A stretch of DNA of 64,000 bases from Paenibacillus sp. HW567 (GTDB lineage: Bacteria; Bacillota; Bacilli; Paenibacillales; Paenibacillaceae), in NCBI RefSeq assembly GCF_000374185.1, contig NZ_KB910518.1, positions 2,923,687 to 2,987,686 on the forward strand, written 5' to 3'. The position numbers were made by a program, and so were the translations under genes. Below are positions 25,843 through 35,657 of this stretch, piece by piece. Under the pieces are notes generated by a model. It saw only the letters and a program-made list of their open reading frames with translations. It was not told where the DNA came from and made no database searches. Numbering within the stretch: position 1 is the first letter of the stretch; each line of letters starts with the position of its first letter.

Positions 25843-26811
25843 TTAGACCCACCACATTTCCGCAAGAGGTTCCTCAATCAGCACCTGGCGCAAATTGTTC
25901 ACGGCTTTGGAGAAACCCTCTTCTACGGACATCAGGCCATCCTCATGTTCAATACTGACAACGTAGTCGTATCCGACCAAACGGAGGGCGCTGATAATGT
26001 CTGCCCAGACCTTCACATCATGGCCGAAGCCGACCGAACGGAACTGCCAGGCGCGGTCCAGCATCTTCGTATAAGGCTGCATATCGGTCAAGCCATATTT
26101 GTTCACATTTACCGGATCAATGACGGTATCCTTGGCATGGAAATGATGAATGGCGCCTTGGCGGCCAAGAATATGAATCGCCTGTACGGGATCAATGCCC
26201 TGCCACCACATATGGCTAGGATCAAGGTTCGCGCCGATCACTTCCCCTGCCGCTTCTCTAAGACGGAGCAGAGTAGCGGGGGTATGCACAGAGAATCCCC
26301 CATGTAGCTCAAGGCCTATCTTGACCCCATGCCGGGCAGCAAATGCCCCCCATTCAGTCCAATACGGAATCACCTTGTTCTCCCACTGCCAGGCCAGAAT
26401 CTCCTGATAGTCATTCGGCCAAGGAGCTACCGGCCAGTTCGGATATTTCGCGCCCTCATGATCGCCCGGACAGCCGGAGAAGGTGTTCACAACGGATACT
26501 CCCAGCTTCTGCGCCAATTTGACGGAGTTGACGAAATCCTCATGATCCTTCTGGGCAAGCTCCTTCTGCGGATGCAGCGGATTACCGTGGCAGCTAAGCG
26601 CACTGATCATAAGGCCGCGCGATTCCACCGCAGCCTTAAATTCCTTCAGCGCCGTCTCATTCTCCAGCAGCAGCTTGGGATCGCAATGGCTGTTCCCCGG
26701 ATTGCCTCCAGTGCCGATTTCTACAGCCTTCAGCCCTTTGGAAGCCACATAATCCAGCGCATCCTCCAGCTTGCGGCCCCCGAATAATACCATAAACACA
26801 CCAAGCTTCAT
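25843..26811 (-). CDS. Sugar phosphate isomerase/epimerase (TIM barrel)
   Basis: Xylose-isomerase-like TIM-barrel protein of 322 residues. Likely metal ligands include E in IGLELHGG (about 170), D/H in GANLDPSHMWW (about 198-205), H in HHFHAKD (about 225-230) and E in SIEHED (about 290). First of three coupled genes, followed by two APH-fold kinases. Such isomerases usually work with Gfo/Idh/MocA dehydrogenases in inositol or unusual-sugar breakdown, and two of these lie just upstream. The exact reaction is unknown. Unusual Trp-rich C-terminus (EMWWV). Confidence 0.85.
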   Translation of the reverse strand: MKLGVFMVLFGGRKLEDALDYVASKGLKAVEIGTGGNPGNSHCDPKLLLENETALKEFKAAVESRGLMISALSCHGNPLHPQKELAQKDHEDFVNSVKLAQKLGVSVVNTFSGCPGDHEGAKYPNWPVAPWPNDYQEILAWQWENKVIPYWTEWGAFAARHGVKIGLELHGGFSVHTPATLLRLREAAGEVIGANLDPSHMWWQGIDPVQAIHILGRQGAIHHFHAKDTVIDPVNVNKYGLTDMQPYTKMLDRAWQFRSVGFGHDVKVWADIISALRLVGYDYVVSIEHEDGLMSVEEGFSKAVNNLRQVLIEEPLAEMWWV

Positions 26812-26844
26812 ATCCCTGCCGCCTTTCGTGGATTCATATTAGGT

Positions 26845-27021
26845 TTGGTCGTAACTGCGGGGAATGTTTGGACTTCCGGCCGCTGTTATGTTTGGATTTC
26901 TCTGATTGGAACCGCTGATCGCGGTGGAAATCCAAACATAAAGGCGGACGCTACCGCTCCTCCAGTTCCAAACTTCCCCTCCGCACTCCTACCTTTTTTA
27001 TGGTTAGATTAAGTTCATCTT
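26845..27021. repeat. R2 intergenic repeat, copy A (shorter form)
   Basis: Begins TTGGTCGTAACTGCGGGGAA and ends in TTAAGTTCATCTTAT. The left segment ACTGCGGGGAATGTTTGGA is an imperfect inverted match of the right segment TCCAAACTTCCCCTCCGCACT, so the element can fold on itself. Compared with copies B and C it lacks about 40 bp of the core hairpin (AGCTTTCC...GGAAAGCT). It fills almost the entire gap between two minus-strand genes and codes for nothing visible. Confidence 0.8.
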
Positions 27022-27028
27022 ATATCTG

Positions 27029-28099
<1,071 letters not shown>

Positions 28100-28159
28100 G
28101 GTCTCCACTCCTGTTACTAACAATGTGACTTATACAAGCTGAACACCAAATCATCATAA

Positions 28160-28358
28160 TAGGGGCTGGGCATAACTGCGGGGAATGTTTGGAATTCCGG
28201 CCGCTGTTGTCTACAGATTTCTTGATTGTTACCGTTCTTCGCGGTTGAAATCCGCAGACAGCTTAATCATACGGCCAGCTTGCCTACGAAAAGCTCTCAG
28301 GGGTCGCTTTCGCTCCGTAAGTATCCAAACTTCCCCTCCGTCACTTCTGCCCCTATTA
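28160..28358. repeat. R2 intergenic repeat, copy B (with terminal inverted repeats)
   Basis: Opens AATAGGGGCTGGGCATAACT and closes with TTCTGCCCCTATTA, so the outermost 9 bp are also inverted, as in a MITE-like element. The middle contains ATACGGCCAGCTTGCCTACG, a near copy of the copy C core. It is more diverged than A and C (Gs and Ts changed in the left third). No coding frame with a ribosome site. Confidence 0.75.
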
Positions 28359-28389
28359 ATTTCTTCCGGTCCGCTTGTACAGCTATTCC

Positions 28390-29487
28390 TTAGTTGTCCG
28401 AACTTCCGTCAAAATATACCGCGCGGCCTGTACGTGCCGACTCATAAATTGCTTCGAGAATTTGTGTCACAACAAGAGCCTGCTCCGGCTTAACGACCGG
28501 CTCTTTATCTTCACTTACCGCTTCCAGCCACAGGCGGGCTTCACGATCCGATTCATTTTCCGCTTCCCCGCTGTAAAAGGCGACACCGCCTGTGGACAGG
28601 TCGACCTTGGTTTCATACAGGTGCCCGGCACGTTCGCCGTTGAGACGAAGACCGTCTTTCATATCCGCGCCGCCTTCGGTTCCGGCGAGCAAGGTTTGGG
28701 CTTCTCCGAATTCGGATACATTGAGCGCCCAACTGGATTCCAGCGTGATAGTCGCTCCGTTCTCCATTGTGATGTAGCCAAACGCAGAGTCCTCTACCTT
28801 GAATTGTTCCGGGTCCCAAGGGCCAAAAGCATTGGCTGCATTTTTCCGCTGTCCGAGCTTGTGGAAGGTCGAGCCGACAACCATATGCGGTTTGTAGTTA
28901 TCCATCAGCCATAAGGTCAGGTCAAGCGCATGGGTGCCAATGTCAATGAGCGGACCTCCGCCCTGCTTCTCTTCGTCAAGAAACACACCCCAGGTTGGAA
29001 CGGCACGGCGGCGCAGCGCAATCGCTTTGCCATAGTAGATATCGCCAAGCTCTCCGCTTTCGCATAGACCCTTAAGGTATTGACTGTCTGAACGGTAGCG
29101 GTTCTGGTAAGCGATGGAGAGCTTCTTGCCGGTGCGGCGCGCAGCGTCGAGCATTTCCTGAGCCTGCGCAGTGGTCTTGGCCATTGGCTTCTCACACAAT
29201 ACATGGTTGCCCGCTTCAAGCGCAGCTACTGAAATCACAGAGTGACTGTCATTCGGAGTGCATACATGCACAATGTCAAATCCGCCTGCTGCCAAAAGCT
29301 CCCTGAAATCAGTATACACCGCGGCATCTTCAGTACCGTAAGTTTTCGCCGCTTCCTGTGCGCGTTCCTCTATAATGTCGCAGAATGCTACCATCTCGGC
29401 ATTTTTCTGACGGGACAAGCTTGGCATATGTTTGCCGTTTGCGATACCACCGCAACCGATAATGGCAATTTTGAGTTTGTTAGACAT
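28390..29487 (-). CDS. Gfo/Idh/MocA-family oxidoreductase, copy 2
   Basis: 365-residue dehydrogenase with Rossmann motif IIGCGGIANGKH (about 8-19), CTPNDSHS and CEKPMAKTTAQ (about 93-103, Lys conserved), and the C-terminal domain with GGGPLIDIGTHALDLTLWL (about 176-194). AAGGAGG lies before the ATG. It overlaps the isomerase gene by 8 bp, so the two are coupled. The substrate is probably a sugar acid, sugar or inositol, but not decided by sequence. Divergence from copy 1 is large, so they are not a recent duplication. Confidence 0.9.
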   Translation of the reverse strand: MSNKLKIAIIGCGGIANGKHMPSLSRQKNAEMVAFCDIIEERAQEAAKTYGTEDAAVYTDFRELLAAGGFDIVHVCTPNDSHSVISVAALEAGNHVLCEKPMAKTTAQAQEMLDAARRTGKKLSIAYQNRYRSDSQYLKGLCESGELGDIYYGKAIALRRRAVPTWGVFLDEEKQGGGPLIDIGTHALDLTLWLMDNYKPHMVVGSTFHKLGQRKNAANAFGPWDPEQFKVEDSAFGYITMENGATITLESSWALNVSEFGEAQTLLAGTEGGADMKDGLRLNGERAGHLYETKVDLSTGGVAFYSGEAENESDREARLWLEAVSEDKEPVVKPEQALVVTQILEAIYESARTGRAVYFDGSSDN

Positions 29488-30253
29488 GAATTTTTCCTCC
29501 TTGGCTTGCGTAAGTTTTAACCCATCTCATGCTGTCCGTGACGCTCTCAAGCGGTGAACGGCTGCAATAATCCTGCTCCACTACCGCCCATTCCACGCCC
29601 GCTGCTGCGGCGGCTTCCACAATCGCAGCCAGATCCACTTCCCCTTCGCCCAGCACAACCGTCTCTGCCGAGCCGTCTTCACGTTTCTTCATATCCTTCA
29701 GATGGATGATCGGCAGGCGTCCCGCATACTTGTTGATGTATGCCACAGGATCATAGCCGCCATAATACACCCAGCAGGTATCCATTTCCACTTGCAGAAG
29801 CTCCGCAGGCACTTCCTCGAAAATGCCGTCAAAGGCGGTGCGTCCGCCAAAATGCTCCGTGAATTCAAAATCATGATTGTGATATGAAAGCACGGCCCCG
29901 CGTTCATTGCATTTCTCTCCGATTGCCCGCAGGTTAGCAGCTACCTCTTCCCAATTGCGCTGCTCTTCCGTCAAATAAGGCACAATCAGATTGCGGTTGC
30001 CTATTTCAAGGTTATAGCTGATCTCCTGCTCTGTATCATTCAGCAAGGCATCATACGGACGGTGTGCTCCAAGAGCAACCAGTCCTGTTTCCTGAAGCAG
30101 TGCCTTCACTTCTTCTGCCGAGCGGCCAAAAAAGTGAAAGAATTCCACACCGCTGTATCCCAGCGCCGCCACCTTGCGTAGTGTTCCTTCGAAATCCTGT
30201 TCCAGTTCTTCTCTCAGCGTATATAGCTGCAAGCCTATCTTCAGCATTTTCAT
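29480..30253 (-). CDS. Sugar phosphate isomerase/epimerase
   Basis: TIM-barrel protein of 257 residues. Metal ligands are expected in LSYHNHDFEF (about 120-130), VEMDTCWVYYGG (about 155-165), IIHLKDMK (about 180) and WAVVEQD (about 227). The ATG at 30253 is chosen for GGAG four bases upstream (a second ATG two codons on is possible). First gene of the isomerase-dehydrogenase pair and divergent from the AraC regulator, whose start is 272 bp away. Confidence 0.85.
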   Translation of the reverse strand: MKMLKIGLQLYTLREELEQDFEGTLRKVAALGYSGVEFFHFFGRSAEEVKALLQETGLVALGAHRPYDALLNDTEQEISYNLEIGNRNLIVPYLTEEQRNWEEVAANLRAIGEKCNERGAVLSYHNHDFEFTEHFGGRTAFDGIFEEVPAELLQVEMDTCWVYYGGYDPVAYINKYAGRLPIIHLKDMKKREDGSAETVVLGEGEVDLAAIVEAAAAAGVEWAVVEQDYCSRSPLESVTDSMRWVKTYASQGGKIHV

Positions 30254-30525
30254 CTCACTCCTACCTGGGTTTAAATTCACTTAACCTGAACAAAAGGGCT
30301 GCACTGCCCGGATGCCCCTTATTCTCTTCACCTATCCACGCAATTCCATAAGCCGGCCTTTCCGGCCTTCAGAGCCGAAATACAGCTCTCTCCACATCTT
30401 TTATATGTTTTTCGCTCAGGTACATAGTAATATGAAAGCGTATATAATAAAATGAATAATATGATTAAAACATGAACAATCTGCTTAACATTTAAAAAAA
30501 CATATCACGCTACCCGGGAGGACCT

Positions 30526-31344
30526 ATGACACCTACTTCACCCTGCCACGTGCTTTCCGCAGGCTTCTCGTTTCACCGTAAGCCATTCCACATGTCCCGC
30601 AGCGAAGGCGTCCAGTATTATCTTCTGCGCCTTCAGACCGAAGGACGCAGCCGGACCATGATTGACGGTACGGTCCAGAGCGTGGAGAACGGCGATCTGA
30701 TGCTGTTTGGGCCAAGTGATCCCTACTACCTGAGTATCGACAAAGAGAGCCATCCGGTAGGCAAACCGCGGGTCGAAAGCGGCGATTATCATATCTTTTG
30801 CGGAGGGCCGTGGATGGAGGAATGGTGGACCCGCAAGCAGCGGCCCGCCCTTCTGCATGTCCCCCACAGTGAGAATTTTCTGGGCCTGTTCCGCCAAATT
30901 GTGCTTGAACAGCGGAGGCTTTCCGACTCGTCACCGGAGATTTCCGCTTGTTATCTGCAGATTCTTTGTCTCGAAATCGACAGGCTGATGTCTGAGCAGC
31001 CCGCGGTTTCGGCCAAGGGCTACCTGGCTTACCGCATGAAGCAATATGTAGAGGAGCATGCCGCGTACCCCTTCCGCCTTGAGGACGTGGCCGGATATGT
31101 CGATATTTCCGTCTCGCGGGCGGTCCACCTGTTCAAGGAGGCTTTTGGCACCACGATTGTGAAGTATGTAAATGACGTCAGACTGGAGATGGCGCGGGAG
31201 AGAATCACCTTCAGCCCTATGCCGCTGGAGCATGTCTCCGAAACCTGCGGCTTCGCGAACTATACCTATTTTCACCGTGTATTTCGGAGCCGCTTCGGGA
31301 TGTCTCCCAAGCAATACCGCATCTACAGCAGAGAGAAGATCTGA
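30526..31344 (+). CDS. AraC-family transcriptional regulator
   Basis: 272 residues: an N-terminal cupin-like sensing domain (about 15-140) and a C-terminal pair of helix-turn-helix motifs (about 165-268) with DVAGYVDISVSRAVHLFKEAFG and the signature SETCGFANYTYFHRVFRSRFGMSPKQYR. Start after GGGAGGACCT. Divergent position makes it the likely activator of the isomerase/dehydrogenase genes to its left. The 30254-30525 gap is AT-rich and has no other gene. Inducer unknown. Confidence 0.9.
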   Translation: MTPTSPCHVLSAGFSFHRKPFHMSRSEGVQYYLLRLQTEGRSRTMIDGTVQSVENGDLMLFGPSDPYYLSIDKESHPVGKPRVESGDYHIFCGGPWMEEWWTRKQRPALLHVPHSENFLGLFRQIVLEQRRLSDSSPEISACYLQILCLEIDRLMSEQPAVSAKGYLAYRMKQYVEEHAAYPFRLEDVAGYVDISVSRAVHLFKEAFGTTIVKYVNDVRLEMARERITFSPMPLEHVSETCGFANYTYFHRVFRSRFGMSPKQYRIYSREKI

Positions 31345-31549
31345 GGTTTGGATATGTAAAAGGAGCGTCATCCTGAAAGATCCGCTCCTTGTGTTTGACC
31401 TTATGCAGTTGCTGGCGTTTGCCGGGGGTGATTCGTTCATGCTGGGAGATTGCTCCAAAGTCCTGATTCATTCTGCGGTTACGTTCTGCGCACCAGGCAC
31501 CTGAGCGTTCCGCTTTGAGAAGAGCTTTTTGCGTTTTTGTGCGTGCCAT
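31217..31549 (-). CDS. Small basic protein, C-terminus overlapping araC in antisense
   Basis: From ATG 31549, with AAGGAG ten bases before it, the first about 80 residues (MARTKTQKALLKAERSGAWC..., ending KHKERIFQDDAPF) are strongly basic and look like a real small Bacillota protein. The frame then runs on through the araC terminator and 128 bp into the 3' end of araC on the other strand; that tail looks like shadow. Either the stop codon was lost or the gene is decayed. I do not recognise its function. Confidence 0.45.
   Translation of the reverse strand: MARTKTQKALLKAERSGAWCAERNRRMNQDFGAISQHERITPGKRQQLHKVKHKERIFQDDAPFTYPNLRSSLCCRCGIAWETSRSGSEIHGENRYSSRSRRFRRHAPAA
31360..31395 (+). terminator. 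Terminator after the AraC-type gene
   Basis: AAGGAGCG (31360-31367) pairs with CGCTCCTT (31383-31390), followed by GTGTTTG. The U-run is weak. Confidence 0.55.
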
Positions 31550-31767
31550 GACGGCAACACTCCTTAATATATAATTTGTCGGCATAAGACTCGCGGAAGC
31601 CCGCCGATATTTTAATTTTAACATATTCCCGCAGCTATTTCCCGGTATAGTTGATTATAATCATTTGCCGCTCACTCTCGGCTTGCAGTAGCAGGTCCGC
31701 TTACAGTATCCTTGATTTGTACAAGGACTGGGAAAGGCTGTAATTCAACAGATGCGGAGGAGAACCC

Positions 31768-32448
31768 ATGAAATACGATATTTTATATGAAGGCGCTTTT
31801 GCAATGCTCAAGGTGCATTTGAATTCGGGAGAAAGTGTCAAAGCGGAGATGGGCGCAATGGTCGCCATGTCCCCGAACGTTGAGCTAAGGGGTACTGTAG
31901 ACGGCGGACTGATGCGGGGTCTGGGCAGAATGCTCAGCGGGGAGAAATTTTTCTTCCAGGAGCTGACGGCAACCAGAGGTCAAAGCGAGGTGCTGCTCTC
32001 CCCCGGCTCCATCGGCGACATTCAGGCGATTGAGCTGGACGGGTCGTACAAGCTGTATGTGCAAAAGGACGGCTTCCTTGCCGGTACTCAAGGCATTCAG
32101 GTCAATACGAAGATGCAGAATCTGACGCGGGGCCTGTTCTCGGGCGAAGGCTTTTTCATTGTGGAGATCAGCGGCAGCGGGACTGTGTTCCTCTCTTCAT
32201 TCGGCGCCATCCATGCCATTAACCTGGAGCCGGGTGAGGAAATGATTATCGACAACGGGCATCTGGTGGCCTGGCCGGACTATATGAATTACAAGGTGGA
32301 AAAAGCCGCCTCCGGCTGGCTGAACAGCTTAACAAGCGGCGAAGCTCTGGTCTGCCGCTTCCGTGGCGAAGGCGTGGTGCTGGTGCAGTCCCGCAACCCG
32401 GGCAGCTTCGGAACATGGATTAAATCCTTTGTGCCGTCAAGACCATAA
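31768..32448 (+). CDS. TIGR00266/AIM24-family protein
   Basis: 226 residues, near the family norm, with no signal peptide or membrane segment. The beta-sheet repeats carry the family's typical segments: GESVKAEMGAMVAMSPNVEL (about 20-40), GEGFFIVEISGSGTVFLSSFG and NGHLVAWPDYMNYKVEKAA. GGAGGAG precedes the ATG. The family is widespread and structurally a double-stranded beta helix; its bacterial role is unknown (a yeast relative is mitochondrial). Single gene with a terminator. Confidence 0.88.
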   Translation: MKYDILYEGAFAMLKVHLNSGESVKAEMGAMVAMSPNVELRGTVDGGLMRGLGRMLSGEKFFFQELTATRGQSEVLLSPGSIGDIQAIELDGSYKLYVQKDGFLAGTQGIQVNTKMQNLTRGLFSGEGFFIVEISGSGTVFLSSFGAIHAINLEPGEEMIIDNGHLVAWPDYMNYKVEKAASGWLNSLTSGEALVCRFRGEGVVLVQSRNPGSFGTWIKSFVPSRP

Positions 32449-32471
32449 GCGATCAATAAATTATGAAAAGG

Positions 32472-32520
32472 AAACGGCATTTCAGAGCACTGACCGCAGG
32501 CTCTTGAAATGCCGTTTTGT
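32472..32520. terminator. Terminator after the AIM24 gene
   Basis: AAACGGCATTTCAGAGC pairs with GCTCTTGAAATGCCGTTT, then TGTTG. The stem ends in AAAC/GTTTT so it can also stop minus-strand transcripts arriving through the R1 repeat. Confidence 0.85.
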
Positions 32521-32540
32521 TGATAAGCTTGAAGCTAGTC

Positions 32541-32939
32541 CAGCATCAGAGCTAACTCTGTCGGTGAGGTCATCCAATCAGGGGTTGTTGAAGAGAAAAC
32601 CGCAGCAGCCAAGTCGGCTCCTTATGGACCTGAGAGCCGTTATTTTCAAGAAAACGCCACTTGTTGCGGCTTAACAGACCGACGGGCGCTTATGATCTCT
32701 CCAAGGAACATTTAGGAGCGGAATATTCGATCATAAGGCCCGTGGTGTCCGTAACATACCCAAGCCGCGACTCTCATCCGAATGAAGTGCACCTCAGTCC
32801 GTAACGCCGGGCCAAACGTCAATTTATGAACGAACCCCGTCCGGGAAGGGTACACCTGAGGGAGAATCGCTCCACGTTTTCCGTCCTTCGGGCATCCCAT
32901 GCTCCTTACTCCACCATTGTAAATCTGACGCTCTACTAG
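32541..32939. repeat. R1 intergenic repeat, copy 1
   Basis: About 399 bp that match 57800-58196 over their whole length in the same orientation, roughly 85% by eye. Conserved blocks include CAGCATCAGAGCT at the left, GAGCCGTTATTTTCAAG and TGTAAATCTGACGCTCTAC at the right. A 62-codon frame on the minus strand (32712-32900) is not preserved in the other copy, so this is not coding. The right boundary coincides with the TetR stop codon. It contains GTCCGTAAC twice and G/C-rich local inverted repeats, so a structured RNA or a decayed mobile element are both possible. Confidence 0.85.
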
Positions 32940-33526
32940 TCCAGTAGGCGGTCCAAATGATAAGAGACCAGCTTCACGATATCTTCGGGCGTAACCTGCT
33001 CCGGGTGGATCACATGATGCAGTACGAGACCATCCACCAGACCGTGGAGCACTTTAATCTCCAGTTCCAGGTCCAGTCCTCTTCTTAACACCTGTTCAGC
33101 GGTCAGATACTCCATCATCTGGCGAAATCCTAAATACAGCCCATCATGCACTTCCTGCTTCAACGACTGAATCCCGGGATCGGTAACCGCTCTGCCTACA
33201 AAAGCCAGCCATACCTCCGCCTCGGCCCTGCGCTCCTCATCCAGCGGCATCAGCTCGCCAATAAGGTACTCAACATCCTTCCGGGGATTGCCCGTGGTCT
33301 GATAACCTACAATACGGCTATATCCCCGCTCGGACACCAGCCTCATCGAGAATGTCAGCAGATCGGACTGGCTTGCAAAATAGTGCCGCAGCGAACCAAG
33401 CGACATTCCCGCTTCCTTTGCGACATTCCGGACTGAAGCGGCTTCCAGCCCTTCCCGGCGGATAATGCGCCATGCGGCTTCCGCCAATCTGTTGCGCCGT
33501 TCATCATGGTCTACTTTTCTGGGCAT
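32936..33526 (-). CDS. TetR-family regulator
   Basis: 196 residues. N-terminal helix-turn-helix at about 10-55 (EGLEAASVRNVAKEAGMSLGSLRHYFASQ), then an all-helical ligand domain including AEVWLAFVGRAV. Similar in layout to BetI/PksA-type regulators. The ATG at 33526 is 10 bp after the fur stop codon; the frame is open further upstream but that overlaps fur. The stop codon lies inside the right end of the R1 repeat, so insertion of R1 may have set the present C-terminus. Targets unknown. Confidence 0.85.
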   Translation of the reverse strand: MPRKVDHDERRNRLAEAAWRIIRREGLEAASVRNVAKEAGMSLGSLRHYFASQSDLLTFSMRLVSERGYSRIVGYQTTGNPRKDVEYLIGELMPLDEERRAEAEVWLAFVGRAVTDPGIQSLKQEVHDGLYLGFRQMMEYLTAEQVLRRGLDLELEIKVLHGLVDGLVLHHVIHPEQVTPEDIVKLVSYHLDRLLD

Positions 33527-33536
33527 TGGAACCTGC

Positions 33537-34010
33537 TCATGATACCGCCCGGCATTCCTTTTCGCCTTTGCAGCCGTTTCGTTTGCATGTATTGTAAGTG
33601 CCCTTGAAATCCAGCCGGTGATCCGTAACGACAAACCCGTACTCACGCTCCAGCCGCCGTTCAAGCTCAAGGAGCCAGTCATCCTTGATTTCCTCCAGCC
33701 TGCCGCATACATTGCAGATCAGGTGGTGGTGCATATGGGCATGGTCATCATCGCGCAGATCGTAGCGGGCAACGCCATCGCCGAAATTCATCTTTTCGAC
33801 AATATGAAGCTCACAGAGCAGCTCCAGCGTACGGTATACCGTCGCAAGTCCAAGATGCGGATAGCTGCTCTTCACCAGCATGTATACCTCTTCTACACTC
33901 AAATGGTCCTTCTCATTATCAAGCAAAACTTGGACGATAGCCTCACGCTGAGGGGTCAATTTATAATTTTGCGCAGCGAACTGCTGGCTGATCTTAGCGA
34001 TTGGGTTCAC
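33537..34010 (-). CDS. fur: Fur-family metal-responsive regulator
   Basis: Iron-responsive repressor candidate of 157 residues. Winged helix in the first 85 residues (YKLTPQREAIVQVLL, LGLATVYRTLELL). The metal-binding half has HAHMHHHLIC, the structural zinc CxxC (CNVCG) and a second Cys group at the C-terminus (CKRNGCKGEKEC). VVTDHRLDFKGTYNTC resembles Fur rather than PerR or Zur, though the three are hard to separate by eye. GTG start at 34010 with GGTGGGAG seven bases before it. Co-transcribed with the TetR gene. Confidence 0.85.
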   Translation of the reverse strand: MNPIAKISQQFAAQNYKLTPQREAIVQVLLDNEKDHLSVEEVYMLVKSSYPHLGLATVYRTLELLCELHIVEKMNFGDGVARYDLRDDDHAHMHHHLICNVCGRLEEIKDDWLLELERRLEREYGFVVTDHRLDFKGTYNTCKRNGCKGEKECRAVS

Positions 34011-34265
34011 CTTTAGTCTCCCACCTTTCAGAAAGCACAAACTTAGAATTTAATTAGTAATCGTTACGATATAAGCATAACAAAAATACCCGCCATTGAA
34101 AAGTGCGCTGACCTTATTATACCATTCCTTCGTGGAATTCAGCAGCAGCCCTCTGAAAGAATTTCGCCTGACATCCTGCCAGATTAAGCATCTGCCCAAA
34201 CCGTTCAAAGCCCCCGTTCCATACCTTAAATAGACAGATGATTTAACAAAGTGAGGATGGTTCGG

Positions 34266-34841
34266 ATGGTAAAAGTAAACCTCAAGCAACCCCAGCTTCT
34301 TGTAACAGGACGTGTTCTGCGCCAGGTCTCCAGGAGGATGCTGCCTTTTTACCGGAAAATCGCCGGCAGCCGCAGCTTCGCTTCGCAATGGACAACCGCT
34401 GTTGTTACCTCAGATCTTAGCAGGATGGGCAGGCTGCTCGCCCGGATTCCGGCACTCGCCAAGGTGGAGCATTTCGGAACTAACGGCATCGGCTACTTCA
34501 TCTCCTTTCCTTTTCCGCCGCCGGTTGATTACTATACGAACGGAACGACAATCCCGCCGGGTTCGGTGCAGTTCACATTTGATACGCAGGCGCACCGCAG
34601 ATTAGCCCTGGCAGTAATCCCGCTGTACCGCAAGCTGGCTGCAAGCCCCACCTTCGCCAAAAGCTTCGCAGCCGCAATCCGCCGGAAGGACAATAAAGCT
34701 GTAGATGTTATGGTCCGCGGGCTGGTCAAGGCCGATTCACTGAAATCGGTGACGATAGAAGAGCATGGAGTAGCGCTGCTATTCCATACCAGATTCAGTG
34801 AATATCCTTACCGGAACCTGCTGTTTCAAGAAACGATGTAG
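34266..34841 (+). CDS. Conserved-looking hypothetical protein
   Basis: 191 residues, no signal peptide and no transmembrane helix. The two halves both contain a basic PFYRKIAGS.../PLYRKLAAS segment followed by a FA(S/K)...A motif, so it may be an internal duplication. The ATG at 34266 is selected for GTGAGG nine bases before it; two upstream ATGs lie in the same frame. Protein family not recognised. The start lies in a divergent gap from fur, which has AT-rich sequence where a Fur box could lie, but I see no clear 19-bp match. Confidence 0.65.
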   Translation: MVKVNLKQPQLLVTGRVLRQVSRRMLPFYRKIAGSRSFASQWTTAVVTSDLSRMGRLLARIPALAKVEHFGTNGIGYFISFPFPPPVDYYTNGTTIPPGSVQFTFDTQAHRRLALAVIPLYRKLAASPTFAKSFAAAIRRKDNKAVDVMVRGLVKADSLKSVTIEEHGVALLFHTRFSEYPYRNLLFQETM

Positions 34842-34930
34842 GGTGGCCTGCAACCTTTCCATAATCTGCTCCGTCAGAGGAGTTGAACAGGCCAAGCGGC
34901 CTTAACCCTACTGATAGAGGTGGAATTCAG

Positions 34931-35599
34931 ATGATGATCAAAAAAAGTGTTTTTGCAGCAATTACAACCGTTTCGCTTCTTTCGTTCTCACTAGCAGGGC
35001 AAATTTATGCCGCTGACAGCAGCTTCAAGGACATTGACAGCGCAGCCGGCAAGGACAAAATCAGCTCCCTGAAAGAGCAAGGCCTGATCAAAGGCATCTC
35101 CGATACCCAGTTTCTGCCCGGAGCCAAGGTAACCACAGCCCAAGGCATACAGTTTATCTCCGGCGGCCTGCAGCTTAGCCTTGCGGCAATTGATTTCAAT
35201 AAGGCGCCTGTGGCGAGCGGGATTTTTACGAAGGTCAAAGACAATGCCTGGTATGCGGATGCCTTCATCAACGCCCACTACAATGGCATCGAAATTGCTC
35301 CCGATATTGATCCTTCCAAACCGATTACCAAGGAAATGTTCACCAATCTGCTGATTCAAGGGATTGAGAAGGCCCGCAATCTGCCGATGATCAAGCTTGT
35401 TCCGGTCGAGATCAAGGATGCGGATGCACTGGAACCCTCCTATCAGGGAAGCATCCAGCGCTCGCTGAAATACAAGATCAACACTCTGGATGCCAGCGGC
35501 AAATTTAATCCAAAAAGCGAAATTACCCGCGCCGAAGCAGCCGTCATGCTGTATAACGCTTTGGAATACCTGCAATCCGGCACAGCGCAACAAAGCTAA
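34931..35599 (+). CDS. S-layer homology (SLH) domain protein
   Basis: 222 residues. Signal peptide MMIKKSVFAAITTVSLLSFS, cut after YAA or nearby; two or three SLH-like units follow (SSFKDIDSAAGKDKISSLKE; DNAWYADAFINAHYNGIE; ITRAEAAVMLYNALEY). SLH domains bind pyruvylated cell-wall polymers and hold proteins at the surface. It has no other catalytic domain, so it is probably a small cell-wall-anchored or structural protein. The ATG at 34931 follows GAGGTGG. Single gene with a terminator. Confidence 0.88.
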   Translation: MMIKKSVFAAITTVSLLSFSLAGQIYAADSSFKDIDSAAGKDKISSLKEQGLIKGISDTQFLPGAKVTTAQGIQFISGGLQLSLAAIDFNKAPVASGIFTKVKDNAWYADAFINAHYNGIEIAPDIDPSKPITKEMFTNLLIQGIEKARNLPMIKLVPVEIKDADALEPSYQGSIQRSLKYKINTLDASGKFNPKSEITRAEAAVMLYNALEYLQSGTAQQS

Positions 35600-35615
35600 C
35601 AGCTAGATACACAAT

Positions 35616-35657
35616 GGCAGTCCGGGTGGGGATTCCCCACCTGAACTGCCGTTTTTT
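35616..35657. terminator. Terminator between the SLH gene and the amino acid ABC operon
   Basis: GGCAGTCCGGGTGGGG (35616-35631) pairs with CCCCACCTGAACTGCC (35635-35650), followed by GTTTTTT on the plus strand. Confidence 0.88.

Noticed and set aside
32712..32900. 62-residue protein inside R1 copy 1
   Set aside because: The frame is not kept in R1 copy 2 (small indels shift it), so no conserved protein.
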